Assembly: GCF_036248275.1 (NCBI RefSeq)
Contig: NZ_CP109181.1
Span: 3,658,001 to 3,722,000 of the forward strand
Reading direction: 5' to 3'
Source: Streptomyces sp. NBC_01716
GTDB taxonomy: Bacteria; Actinomycetota; Actinomycetes; Streptomycetales; Streptomycetaceae
Length of the DNA stretch: 64,000 nt
Shown: positions 29,737 to 39,714 of the stretch, in pieces
How positions within the stretch are numbered: position 1 is the first letter of the stretch
Layout of the letters: every line of letters begins with the position of its first letter
Translations under genes and position numbers: made by a program
Notes under the pieces: generated by a model
What the model was told of the DNA's origin: nothing
Databases searched by the model: none
What the model saw: only the letters and a program-made list of their open reading frames with translations

Positions 29737-30711
29737 CTACTTGCCGATCAGGTCCTTTGACTCCAGATACTCCTTGGCGACATCCGCGGGCTTCGCACGC
29801 TCGGCGTCGACCTTCAGGTTGAGCTCCGCGAGATCCTCTGTCGTGAGGATGTCGGTGAGCTTGCCGAGAATGTCCGCGATCTCCTGAGAACCGGCGTCCT
29901 TGGCATTGACCACGGGAAGTACGTTGTCCGCGTTCTGGAGCTTCTTGTCGTCCTCCAGGACCACCAGACCGAAACTGTCGAGCGTGCCGTCGGTGGTGGT
30001 GCTGAGGACCAGCTGGTCCTTGCCGTCCTTGACCGCCTGCTTGGCCTGCGGAGTGCCGACGCCCTGCGGGTCGATGCCGGTGACGTCGATTCCGTACGTC
30101 TCCTTGAGACCGGGCGCGCAGAACGGCCGTACCTCGCACTCGTCACCCGCGGCGATCTTCACCTTGAGCTTCGACGCGCCCAGATCCGAAAGGGTCTTGA
30201 GGCTATTCTCCTCGGCGTATTCCTTCGTCACCGCGAAGGCGTTCTGGTCGACCGCCTTGCCGGCGGGGAGCACCTTCAGTCCGCGCGGCTCCGCCAGCTT
30301 CTCCAGGGCGGCGACCGTGGCGGCCGTGTCGCTGGAGGCGAGCGGCTTCTTCACGGCCTCGTCCGCGCCGTTCACCTTGGCGTTGAGGAATTCGGTGAGC
30401 GTCGCCGCGTATTCGGGGACGACGTCGATCTCACCCTTCTCCAGGGACGGCTCGTACAGCTCACGGTTCTTCACCGTCGTGACGGAGGTGTCGTATCCGC
30501 CGTCACCGAGGATCTGCGCGTAGAGCTCGGCGAGCACCTTGGACTCGGTGAAGGCCGCGGCGCCGACGACGAGGGCGCCCTTCTTGTCGGCGCCCGATCC
30601 CTTGTCCGAGTCGCCGTCCGATTCCAGGCTGTCGCCGCCGCAGGCGGCGAGCGACCCGGTCAGGGCGACAACGCCGACTACCGCACCCGCGATGCGCGAG
30701 GTCTTGCTCAT
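29737..30711 (-). CDS. Glycine betaine/choline-type ABC transporter, substrate-binding lipoprotein
   Basis: 324-residue OpuAC/ProX-family binding protein. The signal peptide ends in the lipobox LAAC, with the acylated Cys at position 24. The mature part has GALVVGAAAFTESKVLAELYAQILGDGGYDT and LVVLEDDKKLQNADNVLP, characteristic of osmoprotectant binding proteins. Third gene of the minus-strand unit after two permeases; the ATPase is divergent. Likely role: capture of compatible solutes outside the membrane. Confidence 0.92.
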   Translation of the reverse strand: MSKTSRIAGAVVGVVALTGSLAACGGDSLESDGDSDKGSGADKKGALVVGAAAFTESKVLAELYAQILGDGGYDTSVTTVKNRELYEPSLEKGEIDVVPEYAATLTEFLNAKVNGADEAVKKPLASSDTAATVAALEKLAEPRGLKVLPAGKAVDQNAFAVTKEYAEENSLKTLSDLGASKLKVKIAAGDECEVRPFCAPGLKETYGIDVTGIDPQGVGTPQAKQAVKDGKDQLVLSTTTDGTLDSFGLVVLEDDKKLQNADNVLPVVNAKDAGSQEIADILGKLTDILTTEDLAELNLKVDAERAKPADVAKEYLESKDLIGK

Positions 30712-30766
30712 GAAAGTTCACCATCCGTTGAGGGTGGCCCGAAGAGAAGGCCAGGAAAGTCGGTCG

Positions 30767-31525
30767 TCACACGGTCGTTCGGTCCCGCGGGAGCACGTCG
30801 TCGCCGAGGGTCTTGCCCGCCGCGCCGTCCCGCGCGCCGGGCACCGGTGCCCGGACGGCGGTGGCGGACGGCGACGGGTCGAGCACCCGGTCCAGCGCCA
30901 CGAGCACGCCCTCGACGACCAGCGCGAGCAGCGCCACCAGGAGGGCCCCGGCGACCACCTGGGGGGTGTCGTACGTGTTGAAGCCGGCGGTGATGATCCG
31001 CCCGAGGCCGCCCTGCCCCACCATCGCCGCGATCGTGGCGGTGGCGATCACCTGTACGGACGCGGACCGCAGGCCGGTCATCACCATCGGGTACGCGAGG
31101 GGCAGCTCGACCCGTACGAAGAGCTGGCGCCCGGACATCCCCATGCCCCTGGCGGCTTCGACCACCGACCGGTCCACCTCCCGCATGCCCACGTAGGCGT
31201 TGGTCAGCAGCGGCGGCACGGCGAAGAGGACCAGCGCGACGATCGTCGGCACGTAACCCGCGTTGCGCAGCGGGGAGAGCATGAACAGGGCAAGCACGGC
31301 GAAGACAGGGACCGCCCGTCCCACGTTGGAGATGTTGATCGCGAGCGCGCCGCCCCTGCCGATGTGCCCGAGGTAGAAGGCCGTCGGGAGGGCGATCACG
31401 CAGGCGAGCGCGAGCGCGACCCCGCTGACGTACACATGCTCACCGAGGCGGGCCAGCGCACCGTCCTCGCCGGACCAGTTGGAGCCGGTGACCAGCCAGG
31501 TCCACGCGTCTGCCAGAACGTCCAT
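30767..31525 (-). CDS. ABC transporter permease (osmoprotectant, OpuC/YehW-type)
   Basis: 252 residues, about six transmembrane segments. The binding-protein-dependent permease EAA loop reads EAARGMGMSGRQLFVRVELPLAYPMVMTG. Starts 3 bases before the end-proximal partner permease stop boundary (31529), so both permeases are translated from one message and probably form a heterodimer. Confidence 0.92.
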   Translation of the reverse strand: MDVLADAWTWLVTGSNWSGEDGALARLGEHVYVSGVALALACVIALPTAFYLGHIGRGGALAINISNVGRAVPVFAVLALFMLSPLRNAGYVPTIVALVLFAVPPLLTNAYVGMREVDRSVVEAARGMGMSGRQLFVRVELPLAYPMVMTGLRSASVQVIATATIAAMVGQGGLGRIITAGFNTYDTPQVVAGALLVALLALVVEGVLVALDRVLDPSPSATAVRAPVPGARDGAAGKTLGDDVLPRDRTTV

Positions 31526-31528
31526 CGG

Positions 31529-32266
31529 TCAGCCCCCCACCTTCACCGGGCCGCCGGTCCGGCCCTCGCGCGCGGGACGTGCCGCGCGGCCCTTGCCCTT
31601 ACCTATGCGGGTCCAGGGTGTGAGCAGCCGCTGGAGTCCGAGAAGGAGCAGGTCGGCGGCGACCGCCAGCAGCACGCAGAGCACCGAGGCGGCGAGCACC
31701 TGTGCCTTGAACAGGCTGGGCAGCGCGTCCTCGATGAGATTGCCGAGCCCGCCGCGCCCCACGATCGACCCGACGGTCGTCAGCGCGACCGTCGAGACCG
31801 TCGCGATCCGCACGCCCGCCATCAGCGCGGGCAGTGCGAGCGGCAGCTCGACCTCCCAGAGCAGCCGCCCCGACCCGTACCCCATCCCGCGGGCGGCCTC
31901 CTTGGCCTCCGCCGGAACGGAATCGAGGCCCGCGACGATGTTCCTCACAAGGATCGTCAGTGAATACAGCACCAGGCCGGTGATCACCAGCGCGGACGAC
32001 AGCCCGAAGAACGGCAGCAGCAGCGAGAACATCGCCAGCGACGGGATTGTGTAGAGCAGTGTGGTCAGTCCGAGCACGGGGCCGGCGAAAGCCGGTTTGG
32101 CGCGGGCGAGCAGGGCGAGCGGAAAGGCCACGAGCAGCCCGATGAGGACCGAGACAACAGTGATCCAGATGTGCTGGACCGTCGCATCCATCAACTCCTG
32201 GCTACGGGAGCGAAGGTACTCTCCGCAGATCCATTCGTTCGCCGCCAGACAGCTTTGAGCGCTCAT
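31529..32266 (-). CDS. ABC transporter permease (osmoprotectant, OpuC/YehY-type)
   Basis: 245 residues, five or six transmembrane segments, with the EAA-type loop EAARGMGYGSGRLLWEVELPL. First gene of the minus-strand unit permease-permease-binding protein, divergent from the ATPase gene across 143 bases. The N-terminus (CGEYLRSRSQELMDATVQHI) resembles OpuCB-type subunits. Confidence 0.92.
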   Translation of the reverse strand: MSAQSCLAANEWICGEYLRSRSQELMDATVQHIWITVVSVLIGLLVAFPLALLARAKPAFAGPVLGLTTLLYTIPSLAMFSLLLPFFGLSSALVITGLVLYSLTILVRNIVAGLDSVPAEAKEAARGMGYGSGRLLWEVELPLALPALMAGVRIATVSTVALTTVGSIVGRGGLGNLIEDALPSLFKAQVLAASVLCVLLAVAADLLLLGLQRLLTPWTRIGKGKGRAARPAREGRTGGPVKVGG

Positions 32267-32317
32267 CCACCCCCGCCTCCCCTATCTCCCCGAACGTATG
32301 TCTGGTGTCTTTGTCTC

Positions 32318-32359
32318 GGCGACCCTATCCCCGACCACTGACAATCGCGGATGGTCGCC
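32318..32359. promoter_or_regulatory. Inverted repeat in the divergent transporter promoter region
   Basis: GGCGACC (32318-32324) and GGTCGCC (32353-32359) form separated 7-base inverted arms between the divergent permease and ATPase genes. This is a plausible site for a shared regulator; no regulator gene is adjacent. Confidence 0.35.
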
Positions 32360-32409
32360 ACATTCCAGCAACATTGCCTTCACACAAGACCGGTCACAAT
32401 GGGGAAATC

Positions 32410-33582
32410 ATGATCCGATTCGAGCACGTCACCAAGCGGTACCCGGACGGCACGACGGCCGTCGACGACCTCAGCCTGGAGGTCGGAGCGGGCGAGCTGG
32501 TCACGCTCGTCGGACCGTCCGGCTGCGGCAAGACGACCACCATGAAAATGGTCAACCGGCTGATCGACCCGACCGAAGGCCGGATCTTCGTGGACGGCGA
32601 AGACGTATCGACCGTCGACCCCGTCCAGCTCCGGCGCCGGATCGGCTATGTGATCCAGCAGGTCGGCCTGTTCCCGCACAAGACGATCCTGGAGAACACG
32701 GCGACCGTCCCCCATCTCCTCGGCCGGCCCCGCGCCAAGAGCCGTGAGCGCGCCGCCGAACTCCTCGACCTGGTCGGCCTCGACCCCTCCGTCTACGGCG
32801 ACCGCTACCCCGAACAGCTCTCCGGTGGACAGCGCCAACGCGTGGGCGTGGCACGGGCACTGGCCGCCGACCCGCCCGTCCTGCTGATGGACGAACCCTT
32901 CGGCGCGGTCGACCCTGTCGTACGCGAACACCTCCAGAACGAGTTCCTGAAGCTCCAGGCCGCCGTCAACAAGACCGTGCTCTTCGTCACGCACGACATC
33001 GAGGAGGCGGTCCGCCTCGGCGACCGGATCGCGGTCTACGGGCAGGGCACCATCCAGCAGTTCGACGCCCCCGCCGCCGTGCTGGGCGCGCCCGCCACGC
33101 CGTACGTCGCCGACTTCGTCGGCGCGGACCGCGGCCTCAAGCGGCTCTCGGTCACGCCGATCGAGGAGGGCGACCTGGAACAGCCCCCCGTCCTGCACCT
33201 GGACGACCAGCTGCGGACCGCGGCGGCAAAGCTTTCCAAGGAGGGCGCGCGCTGGGCGGTCGTCCTGGACGCCCAGGACAATCTGCACGGCTGGATCTCC
33301 ACCGAGCAGACCGGCTCCTCGGGGACCGTACGGGAGCACGCCCGTCGTATGGAGGCGTGGCTGCCGGTCGGCGCCTCGCTCAAGCAGGCGTTCTCCACGA
33401 TGCTCCAGCACGACGCGGGCTGGATCGCTGTCATCGACAAGGAGGAGACGGGCCGCTTCCTCGGTGTGCTGACCCCGGCCCGGCTGCACGAGGCGCTGCG
33501 CCGCTCGATCGACGCCGACGCGCACGCCATCCCCCGCACCGAGGTGGAACTGGAGACCGTCGCGCAGATCGCGGCGTCCTGA
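32410..33582 (+). CDS. Glycine betaine/choline-type ABC transporter ATPase with CBS-like tail
   Basis: 390 residues. ATPase domain: Walker A GPSGCGKTT (35-43), signature LSGGQRQRVGVARAL, Walker B VLLMDEPFG and the H-loop THDIEEA. The last 125 residues look like a tandem CBS module, which in OpuA/OpuC ATPases senses ionic strength. ATG 32410 follows GGGGA; the frame is open upstream without a site. Divergent from the two permeases and binding protein, completing an osmoprotectant importer. Confidence 0.93.
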   Translation: MIRFEHVTKRYPDGTTAVDDLSLEVGAGELVTLVGPSGCGKTTTMKMVNRLIDPTEGRIFVDGEDVSTVDPVQLRRRIGYVIQQVGLFPHKTILENTATVPHLLGRPRAKSRERAAELLDLVGLDPSVYGDRYPEQLSGGQRQRVGVARALAADPPVLLMDEPFGAVDPVVREHLQNEFLKLQAAVNKTVLFVTHDIEEAVRLGDRIAVYGQGTIQQFDAPAAVLGAPATPYVADFVGADRGLKRLSVTPIEEGDLEQPPVLHLDDQLRTAAAKLSKEGARWAVVLDAQDNLHGWISTEQTGSSGTVREHARRMEAWLPVGASLKQAFSTMLQHDAGWIAVIDKEETGRFLGVLTPARLHEALRRSIDADAHAIPRTEVELETVAQIAAS

Positions 33583-33694
33583 CGGCGCACCGCGTCCCGA
33601 CCGGTCCCCGCGGTCCCGACGGCGTCCCCCGGAGGGGGGCCGTCCCCGCCCGGTGGGGGCGTACCGAAGCACCTGCGGGCCTAGGGTGGGACGT

Positions 33695-34561
33695 ATGAGT
33701 ACGTTGCGCCCGCAGGGCGGAAGGGGCACGGTCGACGGCCTGCCGGAGTGGGACCGCTGCGCGGTCATGGGAGTCGTCAACGTGACGCCCGATTCCTTCT
33801 CCGACGGCGGCCGCTGGTTCGACACCACCACCGCGGTCAAGCGCGGCCTCGATCTGGTCACCGAGGGCGCCGACCTGGTGGACGTCGGCGGCGAGTCGAC
33901 CCGCCCCGGCGCCTCGCGGGTCGACGAGGACGAGGAACTGCGGCGCGTCGTGCCCGTCGTGCGGGGCCTGGCGTCCGAGGGCGTGACGGTGTCCGTGGAC
34001 ACCATGCGGGCCTCCGTCGCCGAACAGGCCGTGGCCGCCGGAGCCGTGCTGGTCAACGACGTCAGCGGCGGCCTCGCGGACCCGGCCATGGTGCCCGCCG
34101 TCGCCGCCGCGGGCGTGCCCTTCGTCGTCATGCACTGGCGCGGTCTCAGCCTGGACATGAACAGCCGCGCCGTCTACACGGACGTCGTCGCCGAAGTGGT
34201 GGCCGAACTGCGCGAGCGCATGGAGGCGGTGATCGCCGGCGGCATCGCCCCCGAGCGCCTGGTGATCGACCCCGGCCTCGGCTTCGCCAAGGCCGCCGAG
34301 CACGACCTCGCGCTGGTGGCCCACACGGCCGACCTGCGGGCGCTGGGCAGGCCGCTGCTGGTCGCCGCGTCCCGTAAACGGTTCCTCGGCCGCGTCCTGG
34401 CCGGTGACGGCGCCCCGCCACCCGCGCGCGAACGGGACGCCGCGACCGCCGCCGTCTCGGCGATCGCCGCCCACGAAGGCGCCTGGGCGGTACGGGTCCA
34501 CGAGGTACGCGCGACCGCCGACGCCGTCCGCGTGGCGCGCGCCGTCGAGGGAGCCTGGTGA
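33695..34561 (+). CDS. folP: Dihydropteroate synthase
   Basis: 288-residue TIM-barrel enzyme joining 6-hydroxymethyl-dihydropterin pyrophosphate to p-aminobenzoate; the target of sulfonamides. Motifs: MGVVNVTPDSFSDGG, VGGESTRPGA, and the conserved SRKRF with the pterin-binding Lys. Start ATG 33695, with GGTGGG upstream. The stop overlaps the next gene (GTGA). First gene of the folate operon. Confidence 0.96.
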   Translation: MSTLRPQGGRGTVDGLPEWDRCAVMGVVNVTPDSFSDGGRWFDTTTAVKRGLDLVTEGADLVDVGGESTRPGASRVDEDEELRRVVPVVRGLASEGVTVSVDTMRASVAEQAVAAGAVLVNDVSGGLADPAMVPAVAAAGVPFVVMHWRGLSLDMNSRAVYTDVVAEVVAELRERMEAVIAGGIAPERLVIDPGLGFAKAAEHDLALVAHTADLRALGRPLLVAASRKRFLGRVLAGDGAPPPARERDAATAAVSAIAAHEGAWAVRVHEVRATADAVRVARAVEGAW

Positions 34562-35025
34562 AGAGCACGCCGAGCGGGACCGACAGGGAACAGGTCGACG
34601 CCCTCAACACGGCCTTCTACGAAGCCATGGAGCGCGGCGACCTCGACGAGCTGTCCGCACTCTGGCTGGACGGCGACAGCCCCGGCGTCAGCTGCGTCCA
34701 CCCGGGCTGGCCGGTGCTCACCGGCCGCGGCGAGGTGCTGCGCTCGTACGCGCTGATCATGGCCAACACCGAGTACATCCAGTTCTTCCTTACGGATGTC
34801 GTGGTGTCCGTCGCCGGCGACACCGCTCTCGTGACCTGCACCGAGAACATCCTCAGCGGCGGACCGGCCGAGGAGAGCGGTGCGCTCGGCCCGCTCGTCG
34901 GGCAGTTGGTGGTCGCCACCAACGTCTTCCGTCGCACCGCCGAGGGCTGGCGGGTCTGGTCCCACCACGGCTCCCCCGTTCTGGCCGAAACCGACGACGA
35001 GCAGGACGACGAATCTCCCGCGTGA
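34558..35025 (+). CDS. NTF2-like (SnoaL-fold) protein of the folate operon
   Basis: 155 residues with an NTF2-like alpha+beta cone: N-terminal helices (VDALNTAFYEAMERGDLDEL), LSALWL, a GRGEVLRSYALIM segment and a C-terminal strand ending in NVFRRTAEGWRVWSHHGSP. Family members are ligand-binding proteins or small enzymes; the function here is unknown. GTG start overlaps folP (GTGA), so it is translationally coupled to it. Confidence 0.85.
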   Translation: MKSTPSGTDREQVDALNTAFYEAMERGDLDELSALWLDGDSPGVSCVHPGWPVLTGRGEVLRSYALIMANTEYIQFFLTDVVVSVAGDTALVTCTENILSGGPAEESGALGPLVGQLVVATNVFRRTAEGWRVWSHHGSPVLAETDDEQDDESPA

Positions 35026-35237
35026 GTGGGTAAGGCACCTACAAGGGCCGGCCCCGCGCCCTCGGAACTACCCTGCGGTTCCCCGTCGCGCGGAGCCCGC
35101 CGCGGACGTCGCCCGCGGTGCCCGAGGCCCCCACGGGCAGGCCGTGTCGGTGCCCGCGAGTAGATTCGACCGGGGACACGCGTCGTCCGCATACGGCATA
35201 GTGCCCCACTTGACCAACGACAGCAGGAGTGATTCGC
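35026..35237 (+). other. Gap between the NTF2-like gene and folB
   Basis: 212 bases without a gene. The sequence is GC-rich with several short complementary blocks but no convincing terminator or promoter. The AGGAG of folB is at its end (about 35225-35229). Confidence 0.4.
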
Positions 35238-35597
35238 GTGGACCGTCTCGCGCTGCGCGGGCTCAAGGCCCGTGGGCACCATGGCGTCTTCCCCCGGGAG
35301 CGCGAGGAGGGGCAGACCTTCATCGTGGATCTGGTGCTGAGCCTCGACGCCCGCCCCGCCGCGGCGGGCGACGACCTGACGAGAACCGTCCACTACGGAG
35401 TCGTGGCCGAGGAGGTCGTGGCCGTCGTGCGGGGCGAACCCGTCGATCTGATCGAGACCCTCGCCGAGCGCATCGCGGAACAGTGCCTGAAACACGACGC
35501 CGTCGACGAGGTCGAGGTGACGCTCCACAAGCCGGACGCCCCGATCACGGTGCCCTTCGACGACGTGACCATCACCATCACCCGGAGCCGAGTATGA
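35238..35597 (+). CDS. folB: Dihydroneopterin aldolase
   Basis: 119 residues, full family length. Converts 7,8-dihydroneopterin to 6-hydroxymethyl-dihydropterin. Motifs: LRGLKARGHHGVFPREREEGQ at the N-terminus with the family Tyr/His region, IETLAERIAEQCL, and VTLHKPDAPI with the catalytic Lys. GTG 35238 was preferred to GTG 35229 because the AGGAG site overlaps the latter. The stop overlaps folK (ATGA). Confidence 0.95.
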   Translation: MDRLALRGLKARGHHGVFPREREEGQTFIVDLVLSLDARPAAAGDDLTRTVHYGVVAEEVVAVVRGEPVDLIETLAERIAEQCLKHDAVDEVEVTLHKPDAPITVPFDDVTITITRSRV

Positions 35598-36190
35598 ATC
35601 CACAGAGCGATCCGACCGTTCAGCCGGTGCCGGCCTCGGTGGTGGCCCAGGTCGACGCGGCGGACGTCACCCTGTCCAATCCGAAGCGCGCCGTGATCAG
35701 CCTCGGTTCCAATCTCGGCAACAGACTGGAGACCCTCCAGGGCGCGATCGACGCGCTGGAGGACACCCCCGGTCTGCGGGTGAAGGCGGTGTCCCCCGTG
35801 TACGAGACGGTGCCCTGGGGCGTCGAACCGGGCAGCCAGCCCTCGTACTTCAACGCCGTCGTCGTGGTCAAGACCACCCTGCCGCCCTCGTCCCTGCTGG
35901 AGCGGGCCCAGGCCGTGGAGGAGGCTTTCGACCGTGTCCGGGTGGAGCGCTGGGGGCCGCGCACGATCGACGTCGACATCGTGGCGTACGCGGACGTCGT
36001 CTCGGACGACCCGGTGCTCACCCTGCCCCATCCGCGCGCCCACCAGCGGGCCTTCGTGCTCGTGCCCTGGCACGACGTGGAGCCGGAGGCGCGGCTCACC
36101 GGCCGGGGTACGGTCTCCGAACTGCTCGCCCTGGTCGAGCAGGCGGGCGTGGAACCTCGCGCGGACCTGGAACTCCGCCTGCCCGACTAG
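35594..36190 (+). CDS. folK: 2-amino-4-hydroxy-6-hydroxymethyldihydropteridine pyrophosphokinase
   Basis: 198 residues. Transfers pyrophosphate from ATP to the pterin that FolP uses. Motifs: ISLGSNLGNR, PVYETVPWGVEPGSQPSYFN and the signature RWGPRTIDVDIVAY, whose two aspartates bind magnesium. An extra N-terminal stretch of about 30 residues precedes the fold. Coupled to folB by ATGA. Confidence 0.96.
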   Translation: MNPQSDPTVQPVPASVVAQVDAADVTLSNPKRAVISLGSNLGNRLETLQGAIDALEDTPGLRVKAVSPVYETVPWGVEPGSQPSYFNAVVVVKTTLPPSSLLERAQAVEEAFDRVRVERWGPRTIDVDIVAYADVVSDDPVLTLPHPRAHQRAFVLVPWHDVEPEARLTGRGTVSELLALVEQAGVEPRADLELRLPD

Positions 36191-36227
36191 TCGTTAGGCT
36201 CTGCGGGCCGGTAGGCCGGAAGTACGT

Positions 36228-36758
36228 GTGTCGGTGACGAGTAAGGGTGAAGGGCGGGCTCTCGCGGTGAGGCAATTGCGGATCGGGGTTCTGGCGGGCC
36301 TCTTCACCGTGGCCGGGGTGCTCGCCTGGGGCGCCGCCCGCCTCTGGGACTCGCTCGGCACCCTGCCCAGCGTGCCTCTGGCCGCACCTATCGTGCTCGC
36401 GGTGATCGCCGTCGTCCTCGCGGCGACGGCCCTCTCGCTCCGCTCGCGGCTGCGTGCCCAGCGTGAGCGCCGGCCCGGCGCCAAGGGTGTGGACCCGCTG
36501 ATGGCCGCCCGAGCGGTCGTTTTCGGTCAGGCGAGCGCGCTGGTCGCGGCGCTGGTCGCCGGGATGTACGGCGGGACGGGCGTCTTCCTGCTCGGCTCCC
36601 TGGAGATCCCCGCCCGGCGGGACCAGGCCTACTACGCGGGAGCCTCGGTGGTCGCCGGGATCGCGGTGATAGCCGCCGCGTTCTTCCTGGAGCGTGTCCT
36701 CAAGCTGCCGGACGACGACGGGCACGACGACGACAGCCACGGCACCGCCCGCGTCTGA
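36228..36758 (+). CDS. DUF3180-family membrane protein
   Basis: 176 residues with four hydrophobic helices (about 18-36, 49-67, 92-116 and 138-156) and a His/Asp-rich C-terminal tail. This protein follows folK in many actinobacteria; the function is unknown. Start GTG 36228 (GTG 36234 is also possible). Convergent with folE, 16 bases apart. Confidence 0.8.
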   Translation: MSVTSKGEGRALAVRQLRIGVLAGLFTVAGVLAWGAARLWDSLGTLPSVPLAAPIVLAVIAVVLAATALSLRSRLRAQRERRPGAKGVDPLMAARAVVFGQASALVAALVAGMYGGTGVFLLGSLEIPARRDQAYYAGASVVAGIAVIAAAFFLERVLKLPDDDGHDDDSHGTARV

Positions 36759-36774
36759 CCCGCTCGCTGGTGGT

Positions 36775-37380
36775 TCAGCGGGCCATGATCAGGCTCATCG
36801 CCTCGTTGCGGGTCGCCGGGTCGCGCAGCTGCCCCCGTACCGCCGAGGTGATCGTCTTGGCACCGGGCTTGCGCACTCCGCGCATCGACATGCACATGTG
36901 CTCGCACTCCACGACCACGAGCACGCCGCGCGGCTCCAGGATCTTCATCAGCGAGTCCGCGATCTGCGTGGTCATCCGCTCCTGGACCTGCGGCCTGCGG
37001 GCGTAGACGTCCACCAGCCGCGCCAGCTTCGACAGCCCGGTGATCTTCCCGTCGGACGACGGGATGTATCCGACGTGCGCGACACCGTGGAAGGGCACCA
37101 GATGGTGCTCGCACGAACTCTGCACCTCGATGTCCTTCACCAGGACCATCTCGTCGTGGCCGATGTCGAACGTCGTGGTCAGCACATCCTCGGGCCGCTG
37201 CCAGAGCCCGGCGAATATTTCCTTGTACGAGCGGGCCACCCGCCCCGGCGTCTCGCGCAGGCCCTCGCGATCCGGGTCCTCACCGACCGCGATCAGAAGC
37301 TCCCGCACGGCATGCTCGGCCCGCTTCTCGTCGAACTCGCCGATCACACCTTCGCCGTCGAGCCTCACGGGATTGGTCAT
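36775..37380 (-). CDS. folE: GTP cyclohydrolase I
   Basis: 201 residues. Catalyses GTP to 7,8-dihydroneopterin triphosphate, the first folate step. Zinc ligands are seen in [12 protein letters not shown] and [15 protein letters not shown], with the family end [16 protein letters not shown] 37380 follows a GAGG; upstream in-frame codons lack a site. Sits between ftsH (same strand, with a terminator between) and the convergent folK unit. Confidence 0.96.
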   Translation of the reverse strand: MTNPVRLDGEGVIGEFDEKRAEHAVRELLIAVGEDPDREGLRETPGRVARSYKEIFAGLWQRPEDVLTTTFDIGHDEMVLVKDIEVQSSCEHHLVPFHGVAHVGYIPSSDGKITGLSKLARLVDVYARRPQVQERMTTQIADSLMKILEPRGVLVVVECEHMCMSMRGVRKPGAKTITSAVRGQLRDPATRNEAMSLIMAR

Positions 37381-37421
37381 CTGGGCCTCGTTCCTCTGCC
37401 GTTCCATGCGCGGCAACAGAA

Positions 37422-37462
37422 ATGCCGCGCCCCATCAGGCTAAGACCTGTGGGGCGCGGCAT
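37422..37462 (-). terminator. Terminator between ftsH and folE
   Basis: 13-bp stem ATGCCGCGCCCCA with its complement, extended by an inner CAGG/CCTG pair, followed on the minus strand by TTTCTGTT. It is 30 bases after the ftsH stop. Confidence 0.85.
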
Positions 37463-37491
37463 CTATTCCGGGCCTGGTGAGACGCGCGGGG

Positions 37492-39519
37492 TCAGCTCTC
37501 CGGCCGCTCCTCCGGAACAGCCTCGGAAGAGGAGTCGCCGGTCGTCACTCCGGGAATCGTGCCGTTGCTGCCCGTCGCCCCGTTGGTGAGGGCGAGTTCC
37601 TTGGGCGAGAGCACCGGCGGGCGGGTGGAGGGCGTACGCCGCGAGGAGCCGGTCCACGCCGGACGGGCCGGGCGCCGCACGATCGTCGAGAAGATCTCGG
37701 CGATCTGCTCCTTGTTGAGCGTCTCCTTCTCCAGCAGCGCGAGGACCAGGTTGTCGAGAACGTCGCGGTTCTCGACGAGGATCTCCCAGGCCTCGTTGTG
37801 CGCGGTCTCGATCAGCTTCTTGACTTCTTCGTCGACCAGCGCGGCGACCTCTTCCGAGTAGTCGCGCTGGTGGCCCATCTCACGTCCGACGAAGGGCTCC
37901 GAATTGTCACCGCCGAACTTGATCGCGCCGAGCCGCTCGGTCATGCCGTACTGCGTGACCATGGCCCGTGCCGTCGCCGACGCCTTCTCGATGTCGTTGG
38001 CCGCGCCGGTGGTCGGGTCGTGGAAGACCAGCTCCTCCGCCGCGCGCCCGCCCATCATGTAGGCGAGCTGATCCAGCATCTCGTTGCGCGTGGTCGAGTA
38101 CTTGTCCTCGTCGGGCAGGACCATGGTGTAACCCAGGGCCCGGCCGCGGGACAGGATCGTGATCTTGTGCACCGGGTCGGAGTTCGGAGACGCCGCCGCG
38201 ACCAGGGCGTGGCCGCCCTCGTGATAGGCGGTGATCTTCTTTTCCTTCTCGGACATGATCCGGGTCCGCTTCTGCGGGCCCGCCACGACTCTGTCGATCG
38301 CCTCGTCCAGGGAGTGGTTGTCGACGAGCTTCTTGTCGCTGCGCGCCGTCAGGAGCGCCGCTTCGTTCAGCACGTTCGCCAGGTCCGCGCCGGTGAAGCC
38401 GGGCGTACGACGGGCGACAGCGCCCAGGTCGACGTCCGGGGCGACCGGCTTGCCCTTCTGGTGGACCTTGAGGATCTCCAGCCGGCCCTGCATGTCCGGG
38501 CGGTCGACGGCGATCTGGCGGTCGAAACGTCCCGGGCGCAGCAGCGCCGGGTCGAGGATGTCGGGCCGGTTCGTGGCGGCGATCAGAATGACGCCGCCCT
38601 TCACGTCGAAGCCGTCCATCTCGACAAGCAGCTGGTTCAGCGTCTGCTCGCGCTCGTCGTGGCCACCGCCGAGGCCCGCACCGCGGTGCCGGCCGACGGC
38701 GTCGATCTCGTCGACGAAGACGATCGCCGGAGCGTTCGCCTTGGCCTGCTCGAAGAGGTCACGCACTCGCGAGGCACCGACACCGACGAACATCTCGACG
38801 AAGTCGGAACCGGAGATCGAGTAGAAGGGGACGCCGGCCTCACCGGCGACCGCGCGGGCCAGCAGCGTCTTACCCGTACCGGGCGGGCCGTAGAGGAGCA
38901 CACCCTTCGGGATCTTGGCGCCGACAGCCTGGAACTTCGCGGGCTCCTGGAGGAACTCCTTGATCTCGTGGAGTTCCTCGACGGCTTCGTCCGACCCCGC
39001 GACGTCGGCGAACGTCGTCTTGGGGGTGTCCTTCGTAATGAGTTTGGCCTTGGACTTCCCGAACTGCATGACTCGGGAGCCGCCGCCCTGCATCTGATTC
39101 ATCAGGAACAGGAAGACCACGACGATAAGGACGAAGGGCAGCAGGGAGAGCAGCACGGAGACGAACGGGCTCTGCTTGGAGGGCGAAACCGTGTAGCCCT
39201 GCTTGATGTCGCCGTTCTCGAACTTGCGCTGCAACTCATCGGCGAGACGGGAGCCCTGGGAGCCGATGTAGCTCGCCTGGACCTTGTCACCGCCCTGGAC
39301 CTTCTGGCCGTCCTTGAGGTCGATCTTGATGATCTGTTCGTCGCCTGTGGTCAGCTTGACCTGGTCGACCTGGTTCTTGTCGATCGCACGGACAACCTCG
39401 CCGGTGTCCACCGTCTTGTAGCCGCCCGACGAGCCGACGACCTGCATCAACACGACTACGGCGAGGACGGCCAGCACGATCCACATGACAGGCCCACGGA
39501 AGTATCGCTTCACGTCCAT
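37492..39519 (-). CDS. ftsH: ATP-dependent zinc metalloprotease FtsH
   Basis: 675-residue membrane AAA+ protease that degrades misassembled membrane proteins and some regulators. Two transmembrane helices (about 11-28 and 120-141) flank the periplasmic-side domain. Walker A GPPGTGKT is at 211-218, the second region of homology includes [20 protein letters not shown], and the zinc motif HEGGH is at 433-437. The Ser/Thr/Pro-rich tail of about 60 residues is typical of actinobacteria. Followed by a terminator. Confidence 0.97.
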   Translation of the reverse strand: MDVKRYFRGPVMWIVLAVLAVVVLMQVVGSSGGYKTVDTGEVVRAIDKNQVDQVKLTTGDEQIIKIDLKDGQKVQGGDKVQASYIGSQGSRLADELQRKFENGDIKQGYTVSPSKQSPFVSVLLSLLPFVLIVVVFLFLMNQMQGGGSRVMQFGKSKAKLITKDTPKTTFADVAGSDEAVEELHEIKEFLQEPAKFQAVGAKIPKGVLLYGPPGTGKTLLARAVAGEAGVPFYSISGSDFVEMFVGVGASRVRDLFEQAKANAPAIVFVDEIDAVGRHRGAGLGGGHDEREQTLNQLLVEMDGFDVKGGVILIAATNRPDILDPALLRPGRFDRQIAVDRPDMQGRLEILKVHQKGKPVAPDVDLGAVARRTPGFTGADLANVLNEAALLTARSDKKLVDNHSLDEAIDRVVAGPQKRTRIMSEKEKKITAYHEGGHALVAAASPNSDPVHKITILSRGRALGYTMVLPDEDKYSTTRNEMLDQLAYMMGGRAAEELVFHDPTTGAANDIEKASATARAMVTQYGMTERLGAIKFGGDNSEPFVGREMGHQRDYSEEVAALVDEEVKKLIETAHNEAWEILVENRDVLDNLVLALLEKETLNKEQIAEIFSTIVRRPARPAWTGSSRRTPSTRPPVLSPKELALTNGATGSNGTIPGVTTGDSSSEAVPEERPES

Positions 39520-39714
39520 CCATACGGAGCGAGAACGCCCCGTCCCTCCTGCCCGTAGGTAAATGCTGCTGTGAGAAAAGACTGTTCTTCGGACGGTACC
39601 CCAGCATTGTCACCCGCGACCGCACGGGACTGCCGGTAAACCGGTCTTCCCATGCTCCAACGGCGGGAAGGGTGCGGGGGTTCCCGGCCCGGCATCACGG
39701 GCCCGGTGCCGGGC

